From NCBI RefSeq assembly GCF_016680995.1, contig NZ_JAEQMG010000048.1, forward strand, positions 310,001 to 374,000: DNA of 64,000 nt, read 5' to 3'. The notes under the pieces are model-generated. The model had not been told where the DNA came from. It searched no databases and saw only the letters and a program-made list of their open reading frames with translations. The translations under genes were made by a program, and so were the position numbers. Position 1 is the first letter of the stretch. The number at the start of each line of letters is the position of its first letter. This stretch comes from Ruminococcus difficilis (GTDB lineage: Bacteria; Bacillota_A; Clostridia; Oscillospirales; Acutalibacteraceae). Positions 8,727-18,482 of this stretch are shown here, piece by piece.

Positions 8727-8768
8727 AATATCATTCCTTTCCTTAGTGTTGAATCAGTAAATGCTTAT

Positions 8769-8958
8769 GCAGGCTCCCTTTGGGAAAGGGAGCTGTCGCC
8801 GGACATACATGTCAGGCGACTGAGGAATTGTATCAAAGGAGCAAAGCGACCAACCGAATAATTCGGTTTCTCGCGTGACACGTATGTCGCGCTCGATCAA
8901 TTCCTGCAATTCATCCGTCACCCTGCGGGTGACACCTTCCTTTACCAAAGGAAGGCTC
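8769..8958. repeat. Palindromic intergenic repeat, CTCCCTTT family, between infA and rpmJ
   Basis: About 190 bp bounded by GGCTCCCTTTGGGAAAGGGAG and CCTTTACCAAAGGAAGGCTC. Internal inverted arms include GAATTGTATCA and TGATCAATTC, and ACATGTCAGGCGACTG. Non-coding. Confidence 0.75.
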
Positions 8959-8967
8959 AGGTTCTGC

Positions 8968-9186
8968 TTACTTTGTTCTCCATGTGATCCTGCCGCGGGT
9001 CAAATCATAAGGCGACATCTCTACGGTCACCTTATCGCCCGGAAGGATGCGGATGAAGTTCATTCTCAGCTTGCCTGAGATCACGGCCAGGATCTTGTGG
9101 CCGTTGGGAAGCTCTACGGTGAACTGCGCGTTCGGCAGAGCCTCGGTGACGATACCCTCTATCTCGATAACATCCTGTTTTGACAT
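8968..9186 (-). CDS. infA: Translation initiation factor IF-1
   Basis: A 72-residue single OB-fold protein, the exact normal length of IF-1, with the signature [22 protein letters not shown] and the ending [13 protein letters not shown]-1 binds the A site of the 30S subunit during initiation. It lies 3 nt after the KOW-domain gene. Confidence 0.97.
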   Translation of the reverse strand: MSKQDVIEIEGIVTEALPNAQFTVELPNGHKILAVISGKLRMNFIRILPGDKVTVEMSPYDLTRGRITWRTK

Positions 9187-9189
9187 GAC

Positions 9190-9432
9190 TTAAGCCTCCT
9201 GTAAAAACTCTTTGAGTATGTTTCTAAGTTGTCGGTTCGTTGTAATGCAATCGACGGTCGTGTTGGTGCCTTGCAGATGGATGACGTTCTTGCGCTTGGG
9301 GCGCTCGATCGGACGGCGCTTGCCGTCGGCGATGAGTACCTCTCTGTCGCTGAGAACCTCGATCACCGCAAATGCCCTGCCCTTGTCGCGACCTGCCTTG
9401 GCGATGACAACGCTGCCCTTTGTGATATCCAT
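9190..9432 (-). CDS. KOW-domain RNA-binding protein (L14e-like)
   Basis: This 80-residue protein begins with a KOW motif (ITKGSVVIAKAGRDKGRAFAV) and continues with a basic segment (GKRRPIERPKRKN). Similar small proteins sit between map and infA in many Clostridia and resemble the L14e/L27e class of ribosomal proteins. Its role is unproven; ribosome association or assembly is the natural guess. It is 7 nt from map and 3 nt from infA, so it is co-transcribed. Confidence 0.85.
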   Translation of the reverse strand: MDITKGSVVIAKAGRDKGRAFAVIEVLSDREVLIADGKRRPIERPKRKNVIHLQGTNTTVDCITTNRQLRNILKEFLQEA

Positions 9433-9439
9433 ATCCGCC

Positions 9440-10192
9440 TCACTTGAGCAAGGTCATGATACGCGGGCCGTCGGGTGTGATGCACACGGTGTGTTCAAAG
9501 TGCGCCGCGAGGGAGCCGTCTACCGTGACGGCTGTCCAATCGTCGGAGAGAATCTTCACCTTGTGATCGCCCGCCGTTATCATCGGTTCGATTGCGATCG
9601 TCATGCCCGGAATGAGGCGAGGGCCTCGTCCGGGTGTACCGTAGTTCGGTACACTGGGGTCTTCATGCAGATTCGTGCCTACGCCGTGGCCGGTAAAGCT
9701 CCGTACCACCGAGTAACCACGAGGTTCGACATACCGCTGCACAGCGCTGCCGATATCGCCGATGCGATTACCTGCCTGCGCTTGCCGTATCCCCTCATAA
9801 AGGCTTTCCTTCGTCGCGTCGAGGAGCGCCTGCGCTTCCTTTGTGATATCGCCGCAGGGATAGGTATAGGCGTTGTCGCCGTGATACCCGTGCATTCCCG
9901 CCATGATATCGATGGAAACGATATCGCCCTGACGAAGGATCGTCTTTTTGCTCGGTATGCCATGGACTACCACACTGTTGACGGAGATACAGGTAGAAGC
10001 CGGATAGCCCTCGTAACCGAGGGTGGAGGGAATTCCTCCCTCACCCTCGATAAACTTACGGACTGCTGTGTCGATCTCTAACGTCGACACACCGGGTTCG
10101 ACCATCTCTCCGGCGAGCTTGAGCGCCCGCGCGGACAGTGTACACGCGTCCTGCATTTTCTGAATTTCACGTGCGGTCTTTACTACGATCAT
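9440..10192 (-). CDS. map: Methionine aminopeptidase, type I
   Basis: A 250-residue enzyme that removes the initiator Met from new proteins. The metal-ligand pattern is visible: VVVHGIP (His), DIVSIDIMAG and GDNAYTY (Asp ligands), GHGVGTNLHEDP (His), and Glu residues in MTIAIEPM and HFEHTVCI. No N-terminal extension is present, so it is the plain type Ia form. It lies 2 nt after adk. Confidence 0.96.
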   Translation of the reverse strand: MIVVKTAREIQKMQDACTLSARALKLAGEMVEPGVSTLEIDTAVRKFIEGEGGIPSTLGYEGYPASTCISVNSVVVHGIPSKKTILRQGDIVSIDIMAGMHGYHGDNAYTYPCGDITKEAQALLDATKESLYEGIRQAQAGNRIGDIGSAVQRYVEPRGYSVVRSFTGHGVGTNLHEDPSVPNYGTPGRGPRLIPGMTIAIEPMITAGDHKVKILSDDWTAVTVDGSLAAHFEHTVCITPDGPRIMTLLK

Positions 10193-10194
10193 GC

Positions 10195-10827
10195 TTACGC
10201 CTCGAGCGCCTCAAAAGTCAGGCGGGTGGTCTCCTCAACGGAGTTGGCACCCTGAATCTCATAGAGCTTACCCTGGCTCTTGTAATAGTACTTGAGCGGC
10301 TCGGTCTCCTTATGATAGATCTTGAGACGAGCTTTGACCGTAAGAGGATGGTCGTCCTTGCGCTGAATAAGGGCGCCTGCGCAATCATCGCACACACCTT
10401 CCACCTTCGGGCGTAAGCTCACAAGGTGATAGGGTCTGCCGCATTTCTCGCACACGCGGCGTCCGGACATACGGTCGATGATGACGTCATCAGACACTTC
10501 GATATCGATGACCTTGTCGATCTCGATACCCATTTTGTCCAGAGCCTCGGCCTGAGGGATGGTACGGGGGAAGCCGTCGAGGATGAAGCCGTCCTTGCAG
10601 TCGTCTTCTTCCAGTCTGTCCTTGATGATGCCGATCACGACGTCATCGGGAACCAGCTTACCCTCTTCGATGAACGATTTAGCCATCTTGCCCATCGCTG
10701 TACCGCTTTTCAGCGCGGCACGGATGATGTTACCCGTGCTGATCTGGGGAATATGATAGCGCTCGCTGATAACAGCTGCCTGAGTGCCCTTGCCGGCACC
10801 GGGCGCGCCTAAAAGGATCAATTTCAT
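10195..10827 (-). CDS. adk: Adenylate kinase
   Basis: A 210-residue kinase interconverting ATP, AMP and ADP. The P-loop GAPGAGKGT is at residues 7-15, the AMP site includes ISTGNIIR, and FILDGFPRT follows. The LID carries a zinc site CEKC...CDDC at about 126-149, usual in Gram-positive adenylate kinases. It lies between secY and map in the spc operon. Confidence 0.97.
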   Translation of the reverse strand: MKLILLGAPGAGKGTQAAVISERYHIPQISTGNIIRAALKSGTAMGKMAKSFIEEGKLVPDDVVIGIIKDRLEEDDCKDGFILDGFPRTIPQAEALDKMGIEIDKVIDIEVSDDVIIDRMSGRRVCEKCGRPYHLVSLRPKVEGVCDDCAGALIQRKDDHPLTVKARLKIYHKETEPLKYYYKSQGKLYEIQGANSVEETTRLTFEALEA

Positions 10828-10848
10828 AAGATATTCTCCTCGTTTTGA

Positions 10849-12210
10849 TTAATCAAGGAAGCCCTTGTAGTGACGCATCATCATCTGGCTCTCGAGCTGC
10901 TTAGCGGTATCCAGAGCGACGCCGACGATAATGATGACGGAGGTACCGCCCATAGACAGGCCGTACATCTGTGTCGCGTCGGAGTACAGGATCGGCAGCA
11001 GCGCGATCACGGAGAGGAACAGCGCGCCGATGAGGGTGATTCTTGAGAGTATCTTAGCGATAAAGTCGGCAGTCGGTCTGCCGGGACGGATACCGGGGAT
11101 GGTACCGTTGTTCTGCTTGAGGTTGTTCGCCATCTCGATCGGATTGTACTGGATCGTGGTATAGAAGTAAGCGAACGCCAGAATCAGAACGAAGTACAGC
11201 ACCGCATACAGCCAGCCGCGGGTGGAGAAAGCATCGAGGAAGCTCTTCCAGAAGCCCTCCTTGGGCTGAACAAACATCTGGATGGTGCTGGGGATAGAAA
11301 GAATGGAGGAGGCGAAGATGATCGGCATAACGCCGCCCAGCGTGACCTTGATCGGCAGGTGGGTGGACTGGCCGCCGTACATCTTACGGCCTACAACACG
11401 CTTTGCGTACTGGATCGGGATCCGTCGCTCCGCGTCCTGCATAAAGGTGATGAACCAGATAACAGCAAGGAACAGTACAACAAACAGCGGAACCAGTACA
11501 TAGTACTGTGTGCTGCCCTGCGCGCCGAGCTTCCAGTACTCGCCCAGAAGGTTGACGGTGTAAGGCAGTCTTGCGACGATACCCGCGAACAGCAGGATAG
11601 AGATACCGTTACCGATACCGTTCTTGTTGATCTGCTCGCCCAGCCACATGATCAGCGCGGTACCCGCGGTGAACACGAAGATGATGACGAACGCCGCGAA
11701 CCACATCGAGAAGCCCGATGTGTATTTCGCCAGAGGCAGGTTCGTGGGAGTCCAGTCACCGCTTGCGGGAGCTTGGGTATCATAGGTATTCTTCAGGAAG
11801 AAGTAATACGCGGTACCCTGGATCAGACCCAAGCCGACAGTAACGTATCTGGTGATAGCGGCGATCTTCTTTCTGCCCTCTTCACCTTCCTTGGAGAGGC
11901 GCTCGAGGGGCGGGATCGCTACACACAGCAGCTGCATGATAATGGAGCTGTTGATGTAGGGGGTGATACCCATGGCGAAGATGGTCGCGTTAGAGAACGC
12001 GCCGCCGGAGAGGGTGTTCAGGTAGCCGACCAGAGTGTCGTCTACGCCGGAGCCCGCGGCGTTGTTCATAACATGAGCCAGCGCGTCCATGTTCAGGAAC
12101 GGAACCGGGATAACGGAACCGATTCTGAAGATAACAATGATTAACAGAGTAAAGAGAATCTTTTTGCGCAGATCCGGGATGGACCAGGCATTCTTAATTG
12201 TTTTAAACAA
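10849..12210 (-). CDS. secY: Preprotein translocase subunit SecY
   Basis: A 453-residue polytopic membrane protein with ten predicted helices, the pore of the SecYEG channel. Family landmarks include FRIGSVIPVPFLN after helix 1 (plug region), the cytoplasmic loop AERRIPIQYAKRVVGRKMYGG that contacts SecA and ribosome, and NPIEMANNLKQNNGTIPGIRPG. Its ATG directly follows the rplO stop. Confidence 0.97.
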   Translation of the reverse strand: MFKTIKNAWSIPDLRKKILFTLLIIVIFRIGSVIPVPFLNMDALAHVMNNAAGSGVDDTLVGYLNTLSGGAFSNATIFAMGITPYINSSIIMQLLCVAIPPLERLSKEGEEGRKKIAAITRYVTVGLGLIQGTAYYFFLKNTYDTQAPASGDWTPTNLPLAKYTSGFSMWFAAFVIIFVFTAGTALIMWLGEQINKNGIGNGISILLFAGIVARLPYTVNLLGEYWKLGAQGSTQYYVLVPLFVVLFLAVIWFITFMQDAERRIPIQYAKRVVGRKMYGGQSTHLPIKVTLGGVMPIIFASSILSIPSTIQMFVQPKEGFWKSFLDAFSTRGWLYAVLYFVLILAFAYFYTTIQYNPIEMANNLKQNNGTIPGIRPGRPTADFIAKILSRITLIGALFLSVIALLPILYSDATQMYGLSMGGTSVIIIVGVALDTAKQLESQMMMRHYKGFLD

Positions 12211-12651
12211 TTAAATCACCTCAGTCTTTCCGCCGGCAGCCTCGATCTTAGCAACAGCGCCCTTGGAGAACGCGTTCGCTTTGACTGTGAGCTTTTTCGT
12301 GACCGTGCCGTTGGAAAGAATCTTTACGCCGTCAAAGGAATTCTTGACAATACCTTTCTCGGTAAGCGCAGCGATATCTACAACAGCGCCGTCCTCAAAC
12401 TTGTTGAGGGTGCCGACATTGATAGCAACAACATTCTTTCTGAAGATGTTGTTGAAGCCACGCTTAGGGAGACGTCTCTGCAGCGGCATCTGACCGCCTT
12501 CAAAACCGACGCGCATACCCTTACCGGCTCTTGCTTTTTGACCCTTGTGACCTTTACCGGCAGTCTTGCCCTGACCGGAGCCGTGGCCTCTGCCGATTCT
12601 CTTTGCTTCCTTTTTGGAACCCTCTGCGGGGGATAATTCATAAAGTTTCAT
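12211..12651 (-). CDS. rplO: 50S ribosomal protein L15
   Basis: A 146-residue L15 with the start [14 protein letters not shown], the Gly-rich [22 protein letters not shown] region and the [18 protein letters not shown] motif. It organises domain II of 23S rRNA during assembly. It directly abuts secY. Confidence 0.97.
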   Translation of the reverse strand: MKLYELSPAEGSKKEAKRIGRGHGSGQGKTAGKGHKGQKARAGKGMRVGFEGGQMPLQRRLPKRGFNNIFRKNVVAINVGTLNKFEDGAVVDIAALTEKGIVKNSFDGVKILSNGTVTKKLTVKANAFSKGAVAKIEAAGGKTEVI

Positions 12652-12664
12652 CTATCGCACCTCC

Positions 12665-12835
12665 TTAGTCTTCTTCAACTGCTACGAGGTGTACGATCTT
12701 CTGTACCTTACCTCTGGTAGCCGCGTTGTCGGGCTGCTCGGTGATGTCACCGATCTTCTTCAGACCCAGAGAATAAGCGGTAGCAATCTGATCCTTCTTG
12801 GAGCCGATGAGGCTCTTAACCAATTTAATTTTCAT
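12665..12835 (-). CDS. rpmD: 50S ribosomal protein L30
   Basis: A 56-residue protein starting MKIKLVKSLIGSKKDQ, with the L30 pattern SLGLKKIGD and RGKVQKIVHLV. Its position between rpsE and rplO is canonical. GGAGG lies upstream of the ATG at 12835. Confidence 0.94.
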   Translation of the reverse strand: MKIKLVKSLIGSKKDQIATAYSLGLKKIGDITEQPDNAATRGKVQKIVHLVAVEED

Positions 12836-12847
12836 CTTGCCGCCTCC

Positions 12848-13363
12848 TTACAGAATCTCTTTTACGGACTTGCCGCGTACGCGGGCAACCTCTTCTGCGG
12901 TGCGCAGAGCGCCCAGACCCTGAAGAGTCGCGCGAACGACGTTGCAGGGATTGTTGGAGCGGAGAGCCTTTGTACGGATGTCCTTGATGCCGACTGCCTC
13001 GACAACGGCACGGACGGGACCGCCCGCGATTACGCCGGTACCGGGTGCGGCAGGCTTCATCAGAACTCTGCCCGCGCCGTAGGCGCCGATGATCTCATGG
13101 GGAATGGTCGTGCCCTTGAGGGATACGGTCATCAGGTGCTTTTTCGCGTCCTCAATTCCCTTGCGGATCGCGTCGGGAACTTCACCGGCCTTGCCGATAC
13201 CGAAGCCAACGATACCGTTGCCGTCGCCGACGACTACGAGAGCCGCGAACTTCATGACACGGCCGCCCTTTACGGTCTTACTGACACGGTTGATCGCGAC
13301 AACGCGCTCGGTCAGCTCCAGTGTTGATGCGTCAATAATATTAGCCAAAGTTGTTTCCTCCAA
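12848..13363 (-). CDS. rpsE: 30S ribosomal protein S5
   Basis: A 171-residue S5 with a double-stranded RNA-binding N-terminal half ([27 protein letters not shown]) and a C-terminal half carrying [21 protein letters not shown]5 shapes the mRNA entry and affects decoding accuracy. It is 3 nt after rplR. Confidence 0.97.
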   Translation of the reverse strand: MEETTLANIIDASTLELTERVVAINRVSKTVKGGRVMKFAALVVVGDGNGIVGFGIGKAGEVPDAIRKGIEDAKKHLMTVSLKGTTIPHEIIGAYGAGRVLMKPAAPGTGVIAGGPVRAVVEAVGIKDIRTKALRSNNPCNVVRATLQGLGALRTAEEVARVRGKSVKEIL

Positions 13364-13366
13364 TCC

Positions 13367-13723
13367 TTAGAAATTGAGGCCGCCCTCACGGGCGCCTTCG
13401 GCCAACGCTTGTACACGGCCGTGATAAATGTTACCGCCTCTGTCAAAAACGACGTCGGTGATGTTCTTGTCTTTTGCGCGCTCGGCGATGAGCTTGCCGA
13501 CAGCCTTGGCTGCCTCTTTGTTGCCGCCGCCTTCTATGGTCTTATCGAGAGAAGAAGCGCTGCACAGGGTAACGCCCTTTACGTCATCGATGATCTGAGC
13601 ATAGATGTTGTTGGTGGAGCGGAACACACAAAGGCGGGGACACTCGGCTGTGCCGCTTAACTTACCGCGTACTCTCTTGTGTCTTTTGACACGAGCAGCT
13701 TTCGAATCAGGTCTACTTACCAT
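13367..13723 (-). CDS. rplR: 50S ribosomal protein L18
   Basis: A 118-residue L18, a 5S rRNA binder, with the basic N-terminus ([24 protein letters not shown]) and the ending [24 protein letters not shown]. Order and spacing fit the spc operon. Confidence 0.97.
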   Translation of the reverse strand: MVSRPDSKAARVKRHKRVRGKLSGTAECPRLCVFRSTNNIYAQIIDDVKGVTLCSASSLDKTIEGGGNKEAAKAVGKLIAERAKDKNITDVVFDRGGNIYHGRVQALAEGAREGGLNF

Positions 13724-13744
13724 TTGTTTATTTCACTCCTTTGA

Positions 13745-14284
13745 TTAAGCCTTACCGGCCTTGCCTTCCTTACGGCGGATATATTCACCGGCATACTTGA
13801 TGCCCTTACCCTTATAAGGCTCCGGCGGACGTTTCTCTCTGACCTCGGCAGCAAACTGACCTACCTTTTGCTTATCTATGCCGTGGATGATGATGCTGTT
13901 GGGGTTGGGGACCTCGATAGTGATGTCCTCGGTATCCTCCACGATGACCTGGTGGCTGTAGCCGATGTTCATGACGAGCTTCTTGCCCTGCTTCTGAACA
14001 CGGTAGCCGACGCCGTTGACCTCGAGCTCCTTCTTGTAGCCCTCGGTAACGCCGACGATCATATTGTGGATGATGGTACGGGAAAGGCCGTGCAGAGAGC
14101 GGTTGAGCTTCTCATCGTCCGGACGCTTTACCTCGATGACTGCCCCATTGATTTCTACAGCCATGTTAGGATGGATCTTCTGGGTCAAAGTACCCTTGGG
14201 ACCCTTGACTGTGATAACACCGTTTTCGAATTTCGCTTCGACACCGGCGGGAATATTTATAGGTTTTCTTCCAATTCGAGACAT
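13745..14284 (-). CDS. rplF: 50S ribosomal protein L6
   Basis: A 179-residue L6 with two related alpha/beta domains. It starts MSRIGRKPINIPAGVE and has the C-terminal PEPYKGKGIKYAGEYIRRKEGKAGK signature. L6 lies at the base of the L7/L12 stalk. GGAGG precedes its ATG. Confidence 0.97.
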   Translation of the reverse strand: MSRIGRKPINIPAGVEAKFENGVITVKGPKGTLTQKIHPNMAVEINGAVIEVKRPDDEKLNRSLHGLSRTIIHNMIVGVTEGYKKELEVNGVGYRVQKQGKKLVMNIGYSHQVIVEDTEDITIEVPNPNSIIIHGIDKQKVGQFAAEVREKRPPEPYKGKGIKYAGEYIRRKEGKAGKA

Positions 14285-14299
14285 GATCGCACCTCCTTC

Positions 14300-14698
14300 T
14301 TACCAAATGAACGCGAGTACCTCGCCGCCGACGTTCTGCTTTCTGGCTTCACGGTCGGTCATCACGCCCTTAGAGGTCGAGATGATGGCGATACCAAGGC
14401 CCTTCATGACCTTGGGCATATCCTCTACGCTGCTGTAAATACGCAGGCCGGGCTTGGATACACGGCGTAAACCCTGAATGACGGGCTGCTTGCCCTCCAG
14501 ATACTTCAGGGTCACGGTGATGACGCCCTGCTTGCCGTCCTCCTCTACGGAGAACTTCTTGATATAACCCTCGTCAACCAGGATCTGGCAGATAGCCTTC
14601 TTCATGTTGGACGCGGGGATCTGAACAGTGTCGTGCTTCGCTGAGTTAGCATTACGGATTCGTGTCAGTAAATCAGCGATAGTATCAGTAATTTGCAT
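14300..14698 (-). CDS. rpsH: 30S ribosomal protein S8
   Basis: A 132-residue S8 ([17 protein letters not shown]), with the C-terminal [26 protein letters not shown], the family's conserved RNA-binding end. In E. coli S8 represses the spc operon; no such site is evident here. Confidence 0.97.
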   Translation of the reverse strand: MQITDTIADLLTRIRNANSAKHDTVQIPASNMKKAICQILVDEGYIKKFSVEEDGKQGVITVTLKYLEGKQPVIQGLRRVSKPGLRIYSSVEDMPKVMKGLGIAIISTSKGVMTDREARKQNVGGEVLAFIW

Positions 14699-14716
14699 AA
14701 CTTAAATCCTCCCTGC

Positions 14717-14902
14717 TTACCAGCTTGCTTTCTTTACGCCCGGGATCTCGCCCTTGTAAGCGAGCTCACGGAAACAAATACGGCATACGCCAAACTTACG
14801 AAGGTAGGCGTGTGGTCTACCGCATATCTTGCAACGTGTGTATTCGCGAGTAGAGAACTTCTGTTTTCTCTGCTGCTTATTCTTCATAGCAGTCTTTGCC
14901 AC
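14717..14902 (-). CDS. rpsN: 30S ribosomal protein S14, zinc type
   Basis: A 61-residue short S14 (type Z) with CKIC and CRIC pairs that bind zinc, and the ending [14 protein letters not shown]. This is the zinc-dependent paralogue usual in Gram-positive operons. It lies between rplE and rpsH. Confidence 0.97.
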   Translation of the reverse strand: MAKTAMKNKQQRKQKFSTREYTRCKICGRPHAYLRKFGVCRICFRELAYKGEIPGVKKASW

Positions 14903-14914
14903 AACAATCCCTCC

Positions 14915-15454
14915 TTACTTCTCGAACGGAGCGCCCATCAGAGAGAGCAGCTCACGTGCTTCTTCATCATTCTGCGCGGTGGTAACGAAAACGATATCCA
15001 TACCGCGAACCTTGTCGATCTTATCGTAGTCGATCTCCGGGAAGATCAGCTGCTCCTTGAGACCGAGCGCGTAGTTGCCTCTGCCGTCAAAGGAGTTGGG
15101 GTTGATACCGCGGAAGTCACGTACTCTGGGCAGCGCGATGTTGAAGAGTCTGTCGAGGAACTCATACATACGCTCGCCTCTGAGGGTGACCTTGGCGCCG
15201 ATGGGCATACCTTCACGCAGCTTGAAGTTCGCGACGGACTTTCTCGCCTTGCAGATATGCGCCTTCTGACCCGTGATCTGAGCCAAATCGGAGAGGATCG
15301 CGTCCATCGCCTTCGCGTTGTCCTTGACCTCGCCCGCGCCTACGTTTACTACGATCTTGTCGAGCTTGGGGATCTGCATCACACTCTTGTAAGAGAACTT
15401 CTTCATCAGAGCAGGTGCAACTTCCTCAGCATAAAACTTTTTCAGTCTTGCCAT
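14915..15454 (-). CDS. rplE: 50S ribosomal protein L5
   Basis: A 179-residue L5 that binds 5S rRNA in the central protuberance. Landmarks are the [11 protein letters not shown] region and the C-terminal [20 protein letters not shown]. The start at 15454 ([12 protein letters not shown]) follows AAGGAGG; an in-frame upstream ATG would run into rplX. Confidence 0.97.
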   Translation of the reverse strand: MARLKKFYAEEVAPALMKKFSYKSVMQIPKLDKIVVNVGAGEVKDNAKAMDAILSDLAQITGQKAHICKARKSVANFKLREGMPIGAKVTLRGERMYEFLDRLFNIALPRVRDFRGINPNSFDGRGNYALGLKEQLIFPEIDYDKIDKVRGMDIVFVTTAQNDEEARELLSLMGAPFEK

Positions 15455-15468
15455 TTCTTCAGTCCTCC

Positions 15469-15786
15469 TTACAGTGCTTCGCCGCACTTCACGCAGATAC
15501 GGCTCTTGGTGCCGTCCTCGTAGAGCTTGTGGCCTACGCGGGTCGGCTTCTTGCAGCGGGGGCAGACGATCTGGACCTTGGACGCGTACATCGCGCCCTC
15601 AGCCTTGATGATGCCGCCGGGCTCGCCCATACGGCGGGGCTTGATGTGCTTGGAGACGATATTGATCTTCTCTACGATGACCTTGCCCTCTTTGGGAGAT
15701 ACCGCGAGCACCTTGCCCTTCTTGCCCTTGTCTTTACCGCTTAAAACTACTACGGTGTCACCGGTTTTAACATGAACTTTATTCAT
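15469..15786 (-). CDS. rplX: 50S ribosomal protein L24
   Basis: A 105-residue L24 with an N-terminal KOW motif ([19 protein letters not shown]) and a C-terminal zinc ribbon (CPRC...CVKC). L24 is an early assembly initiator of the large subunit. It is 14 nt downstream of rplN. Confidence 0.97.
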   Translation of the reverse strand: MNKVHVKTGDTVVVLSGKDKGKKGKVLAVSPKEGKVIVEKINIVSKHIKPRRMGEPGGIIKAEGAMYASKVQIVCPRCKKPTRVGHKLYEDGTKSRICVKCGEAL

Positions 15787-15800
15787 TTATGACACCTCCA

Positions 15801-16169
15801 TTAAAGTACTTCCGGAGCGAGGGAGAGGATCTTCATGTAATCCTTGTCACGAAGCTCTCTTGCTACCGGTCCGAAGATACGAGTACCGCGCGGGTTCTTA
15901 TCTTCCTTGATGATAACGGCCGCATTCTCATCGAAGCGGATGTAGGTACCGTCCTCGCGGCGAACGCCCTTAGCGGAGCGAACGACAACGGCGCGAACGA
16001 CCTCACCCTTCTTTACTACGCCGCCGGGCGCAGCCTTCTTAACAGAAGCAACGATAACGTCGCCGATATTGGCATATCTTCTCCTGGTACCGCCGAGTAC
16101 ACGAATGCACATAAGTTCTTTTGCACCGGTGTTGTCGGCGACCTTGAGATAAGTTTGCTGTTGAATCAT
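15801..16169 (-). CDS. rplN: 50S ribosomal protein L14
   Basis: A 122-residue L14 starting [18 protein letters not shown], with the [24 protein letters not shown] core and the [10 protein letters not shown] ending. It lies at the subunit interface near L19. Canonical position after rpsQ. Confidence 0.97.
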   Translation of the reverse strand: MIQQQTYLKVADNTGAKELMCIRVLGGTRRRYANIGDVIVASVKKAAPGGVVKKGEVVRAVVVRSAKGVRREDGTYIRFDENAAVIIKEDKNPRGTRIFGPVARELRDKDYMKILSLAPEVL

Positions 16170-16191
16170 GTGTTAATCTCCTCTCAAGAAC

Positions 16192-16449
16192 TTATTTCGC
16201 TTTTTCGACGATTTCCACGAGTCTCCATCTCTTGTCCTTGGACAGGGGACGGGTCTCCATGATCTTAACGCGATCACCTACGCCTGCCTCATTCTTTTCA
16301 TCGTGAGCCTTGACGCGGATGGTGCGCTTGATAACCTTGTTGTAAAGCTTATGCTTTACGCTGTCCTCGATCGCTACGACGATGGTCTTATCCATCTTAT
16401 CGGAAGCAACGCGACCGATGAGAGTCTTTCTCATATTTCTATCGCTCAT
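16192..16449 (-). CDS. rpsQ: 30S ribosomal protein S17
   Basis: An 85-residue OB-fold protein ([22 protein letters not shown]) with the [20 protein letters not shown] segment. It is a primary 16S rRNA binder. It follows rpmC by 11 nt. Confidence 0.97.
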   Translation of the reverse strand: MSDRNMRKTLIGRVASDKMDKTIVVAIEDSVKHKLYNKVIKRTIRVKAHDEKNEAGVGDRVKIMETRPLSKDKRWRLVEIVEKAK

Positions 16450-16460
16450 GGTTTACCTCC

Positions 16461-16658
16461 TTATGCTTCCTGGTCAGCGAGCTCACGCATCACGGTAGAA
16501 ACGCGCGCGATATCTCTCTTGACCGCAGTAATACGCATCGGGTTCTCGAGCTGGTTGATCGCAAGCTGGAAGCGAAGATTGAAGAGCTCCTCTTTGAGTT
16601 CCTTCAGTTTAAGCTCAAGCTCGCTGGGGGTTAAATCTCTTAATTCCTTAGCAGTCAT
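16461..16658 (-). CDS. rpmC: 50S ribosomal protein L29
   Basis: A 65-residue helical protein ([28 protein letters not shown]) with the usual ending that includes [19 protein letters not shown]29 lies at the tunnel exit and helps dock trigger factor and SRP. It is 2 nt after rplP. Confidence 0.97.
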   Translation of the reverse strand: MTAKELRDLTPSELELKLKELKEELFNLRFQLAINQLENPMRITAVKRDIARVSTVMRELADQEA

Positions 16659-16660
16659 GC

Positions 16661-17077
16661 TTAAACCTCCTCTTCCTTCTTAATGAACTTGCACTTGATC
16701 GGCAGCTTGGCAGCCGCTAAGCGCATAGCCTCTCTTGCTGTCTCTTCCGGAACGCCGGCGATCTCGAACATTACTCTGTCGGGCTTGACGACAGCTACCC
16801 AATACTCGGGTGAACCCTTACCGGAACCCATTCGGGTCTCAGCGGGCTTCGCTGTAACCGGCTTATCGGGGAAAATCTTGATCCAAACTTTACCGAATCT
16901 CTTGCAGTAACGGGTCATGGCGACACGGGCTGCCTCGATCTGGTTGGAAGTAATCCATGCAGGCTCTAATGCCTGGAGACCGTACTCACCGTAGGTGACC
17001 TTGTTACCTCTGTAGGCGCGGCCTGTCATTCTGCCTCTGTGAACTCTTCTGTACTTCACACGCTTAGGCATCAGCAT
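16661..17077 (-). CDS. rplP: 50S ribosomal protein L16
   Basis: A 138-residue L16 with [17 protein letters not shown] at the N-terminus and the [22 protein letters not shown] segment near tRNA sites. The first ATG overlaps the rpsC stop as TAATG; a second ATG two codons later also fits. AAGGGGG upstream favours the first. Confidence 0.97.
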   Translation of the reverse strand: MLMPKRVKYRRVHRGRMTGRAYRGNKVTYGEYGLQALEPAWITSNQIEAARVAMTRYCKRFGKVWIKIFPDKPVTAKPAETRMGSGKGSPEYWVAVVKPDRVMFEIAGVPEETAREAMRLAAAKLPIKCKFIKKEEEV

Positions 17078-17817
17078 TATTTTCTGCCCCCTTCCCTATT
17101 ATCTCTGCGGGGTCTTCTCTCACCGCGGTTGTCGCGTCTGTCCCCGCGTCTCTCGCGTCTTTCTCTGCGCTGCTGGCTGCCGGCGTTGTCTCTGAGGACC
17201 TCACCGCGATACAGCCAAACCTTGACGCCGATCTTACCGTAGGTGGTGTTCGCCTCGGCAAAACCGTAGTCGATGTCGGCGCGCAGGGTCTGCAGCGGGA
17301 TCGTACCCTCGTGGTACTGCTCGGATCTTGCGATCTCGGCGCCGCCCAGACGACCGGAGCACTGTGTCTTGATACCCTTAGCGCCCAGACGCATGGCTCT
17401 GCCGATCGACTGCTTCATCGCGCGGCGGAAGGAGATTCTTCTCTCGAGCTGGGAAGCGATGCTCTCTGCGACGAGCTGTGCGTTGAGGTCGGGGTTCTTG
17501 ACTTCTACAATATTGATAGCGACGGGCTTGCCGAGCTTCTTCTCGCACTGTGCGCGGAGCTTCTCGATCTCCGCACCGCCCTTACCGATGATCATACCGG
17601 GCTTGGCGCAGTGGATGTGAATACGGATCTTCTTGCCGTCTCTCTCGATTTCGATCTTGGGAACGCCTGCTGCCGCAAGCTGCTTCTTCAGATCACGGCG
17701 GAGGTTGTAGTCCTCAACCAGTGTATCGCCGAAGTGCTTCTTGTCAGCGAACCAACGGGAATCCCAATCTTTGATGATACCTACACGTAAACCGTGCGGA
17801 TTAACTTTCTGGCCCAT
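17077..17817 (-). CDS. rpsC: 30S ribosomal protein S3
   Basis: A 246-residue S3 with the start [14 protein letters not shown], a KH domain ([15 protein letters not shown]) and the C-terminal domain ([17 protein letters not shown]...IDYGFAEA). It ends in about 30 residues rich in Arg, Glu, Asp and Gly, likely disordered and RNA-contacting. S3 lines the mRNA entry channel. Confidence 0.97.
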   Translation of the reverse strand: MGQKVNPHGLRVGIIKDWDSRWFADKKHFGDTLVEDYNLRRDLKKQLAAAGVPKIEIERDGKKIRIHIHCAKPGMIIGKGGAEIEKLRAQCEKKLGKPVAINIVEVKNPDLNAQLVAESIASQLERRISFRRAMKQSIGRAMRLGAKGIKTQCSGRLGGAEIARSEQYHEGTIPLQTLRADIDYGFAEANTTYGKIGVKVWLYRGEVLRDNAGSQQRRERRERRGDRRDNRGERRPRRDNREGGRK

Positions 17818-17829
17818 AACTCTACCTCC

Positions 17830-18165
17830 TTATTCTCTTTCCTTGAGCACCAGGGTGATGTGCGAGGTCTTCTTATCGATGCGGAAGGCTCTGCCCTGTG
17901 CACGGGGACGGATACGCTTGAGTGTGGGGCCCTGGTTTACATAGCACTCAGCTACGTAAAGACTTGCCACATCCATATCGTGGTTATTCTCAGCATTTGC
18001 TACAGCGGACTTGAGCAGCTTTAACAGCGGCTCGCAAGCGGCCTTGGGAGTCTGCTCAAGAATAGCCTTCGCGAGCTTTGCGTCCTTACCTCTGATGAGG
18101 TCAAGTACAACGGAAACCTTGCGAGGTGAGATACGGACATAATTCAAATATGCCTTACTTTCCAT
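17830..18165 (-). CDS. rplV: 50S ribosomal protein L22
   Basis: A 111-residue L22 ([19 protein letters not shown]) with the extended loop [18 protein letters not shown] that lines the nascent peptide tunnel and ends [10 protein letters not shown]. It follows rpsS by 20 nt. Confidence 0.97.
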   Translation of the reverse strand: MESKAYLNYVRISPRKVSVVLDLIRGKDAKLAKAILEQTPKAACEPLLKLLKSAVANAENNHDMDVASLYVAECYVNQGPTLKRIRPRAQGRAFRIDKKTSHITLVLKERE

Positions 18166-18185
18166 TCTCTGTACTCTCCTTTGCC

Positions 18186-18458
18186 TTACTTACTAGTCTT
18201 GGAACCGGCGTGACCGCGGAAGGTACGGGTCGGAGCGAACTCGCCCAGCTTATGACCTACCATATCCTCGGTGACATATACCGGAACATGCTTTCTGCCG
18301 TCATGAACAGCAAATGTGTGTCCTACAAATTCGGGGAAGATCGTCGAGCTTCTGGACCAAGTCTTCAGAATTCTCTTCTCGCCCTTTTCGTTCATTTCCT
18401 GAACTCTTTTGAGCAGCACCGGCTGAACAAAAGGTCCTTTTTTCGTACTTCTACTCAT
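18186..18458 (-). CDS. rpsS: 30S ribosomal protein S19
   Basis: A 90-residue S19 ([13 protein letters not shown]), with the conserved [28 protein letters not shown] split over its core and the [14 protein letters not shown] ending. S19 contacts S13 in the small-subunit head. Confidence 0.97.
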   Translation of the reverse strand: MSRSTKKGPFVQPVLLKRVQEMNEKGEKRILKTWSRSSTIFPEFVGHTFAVHDGRKHVPVYVTEDMVGHKLGEFAPTRTFRGHAGSKTSK

Positions 18459-18482
18459 AAATCAAGTTCCTTCCTTTCTGCC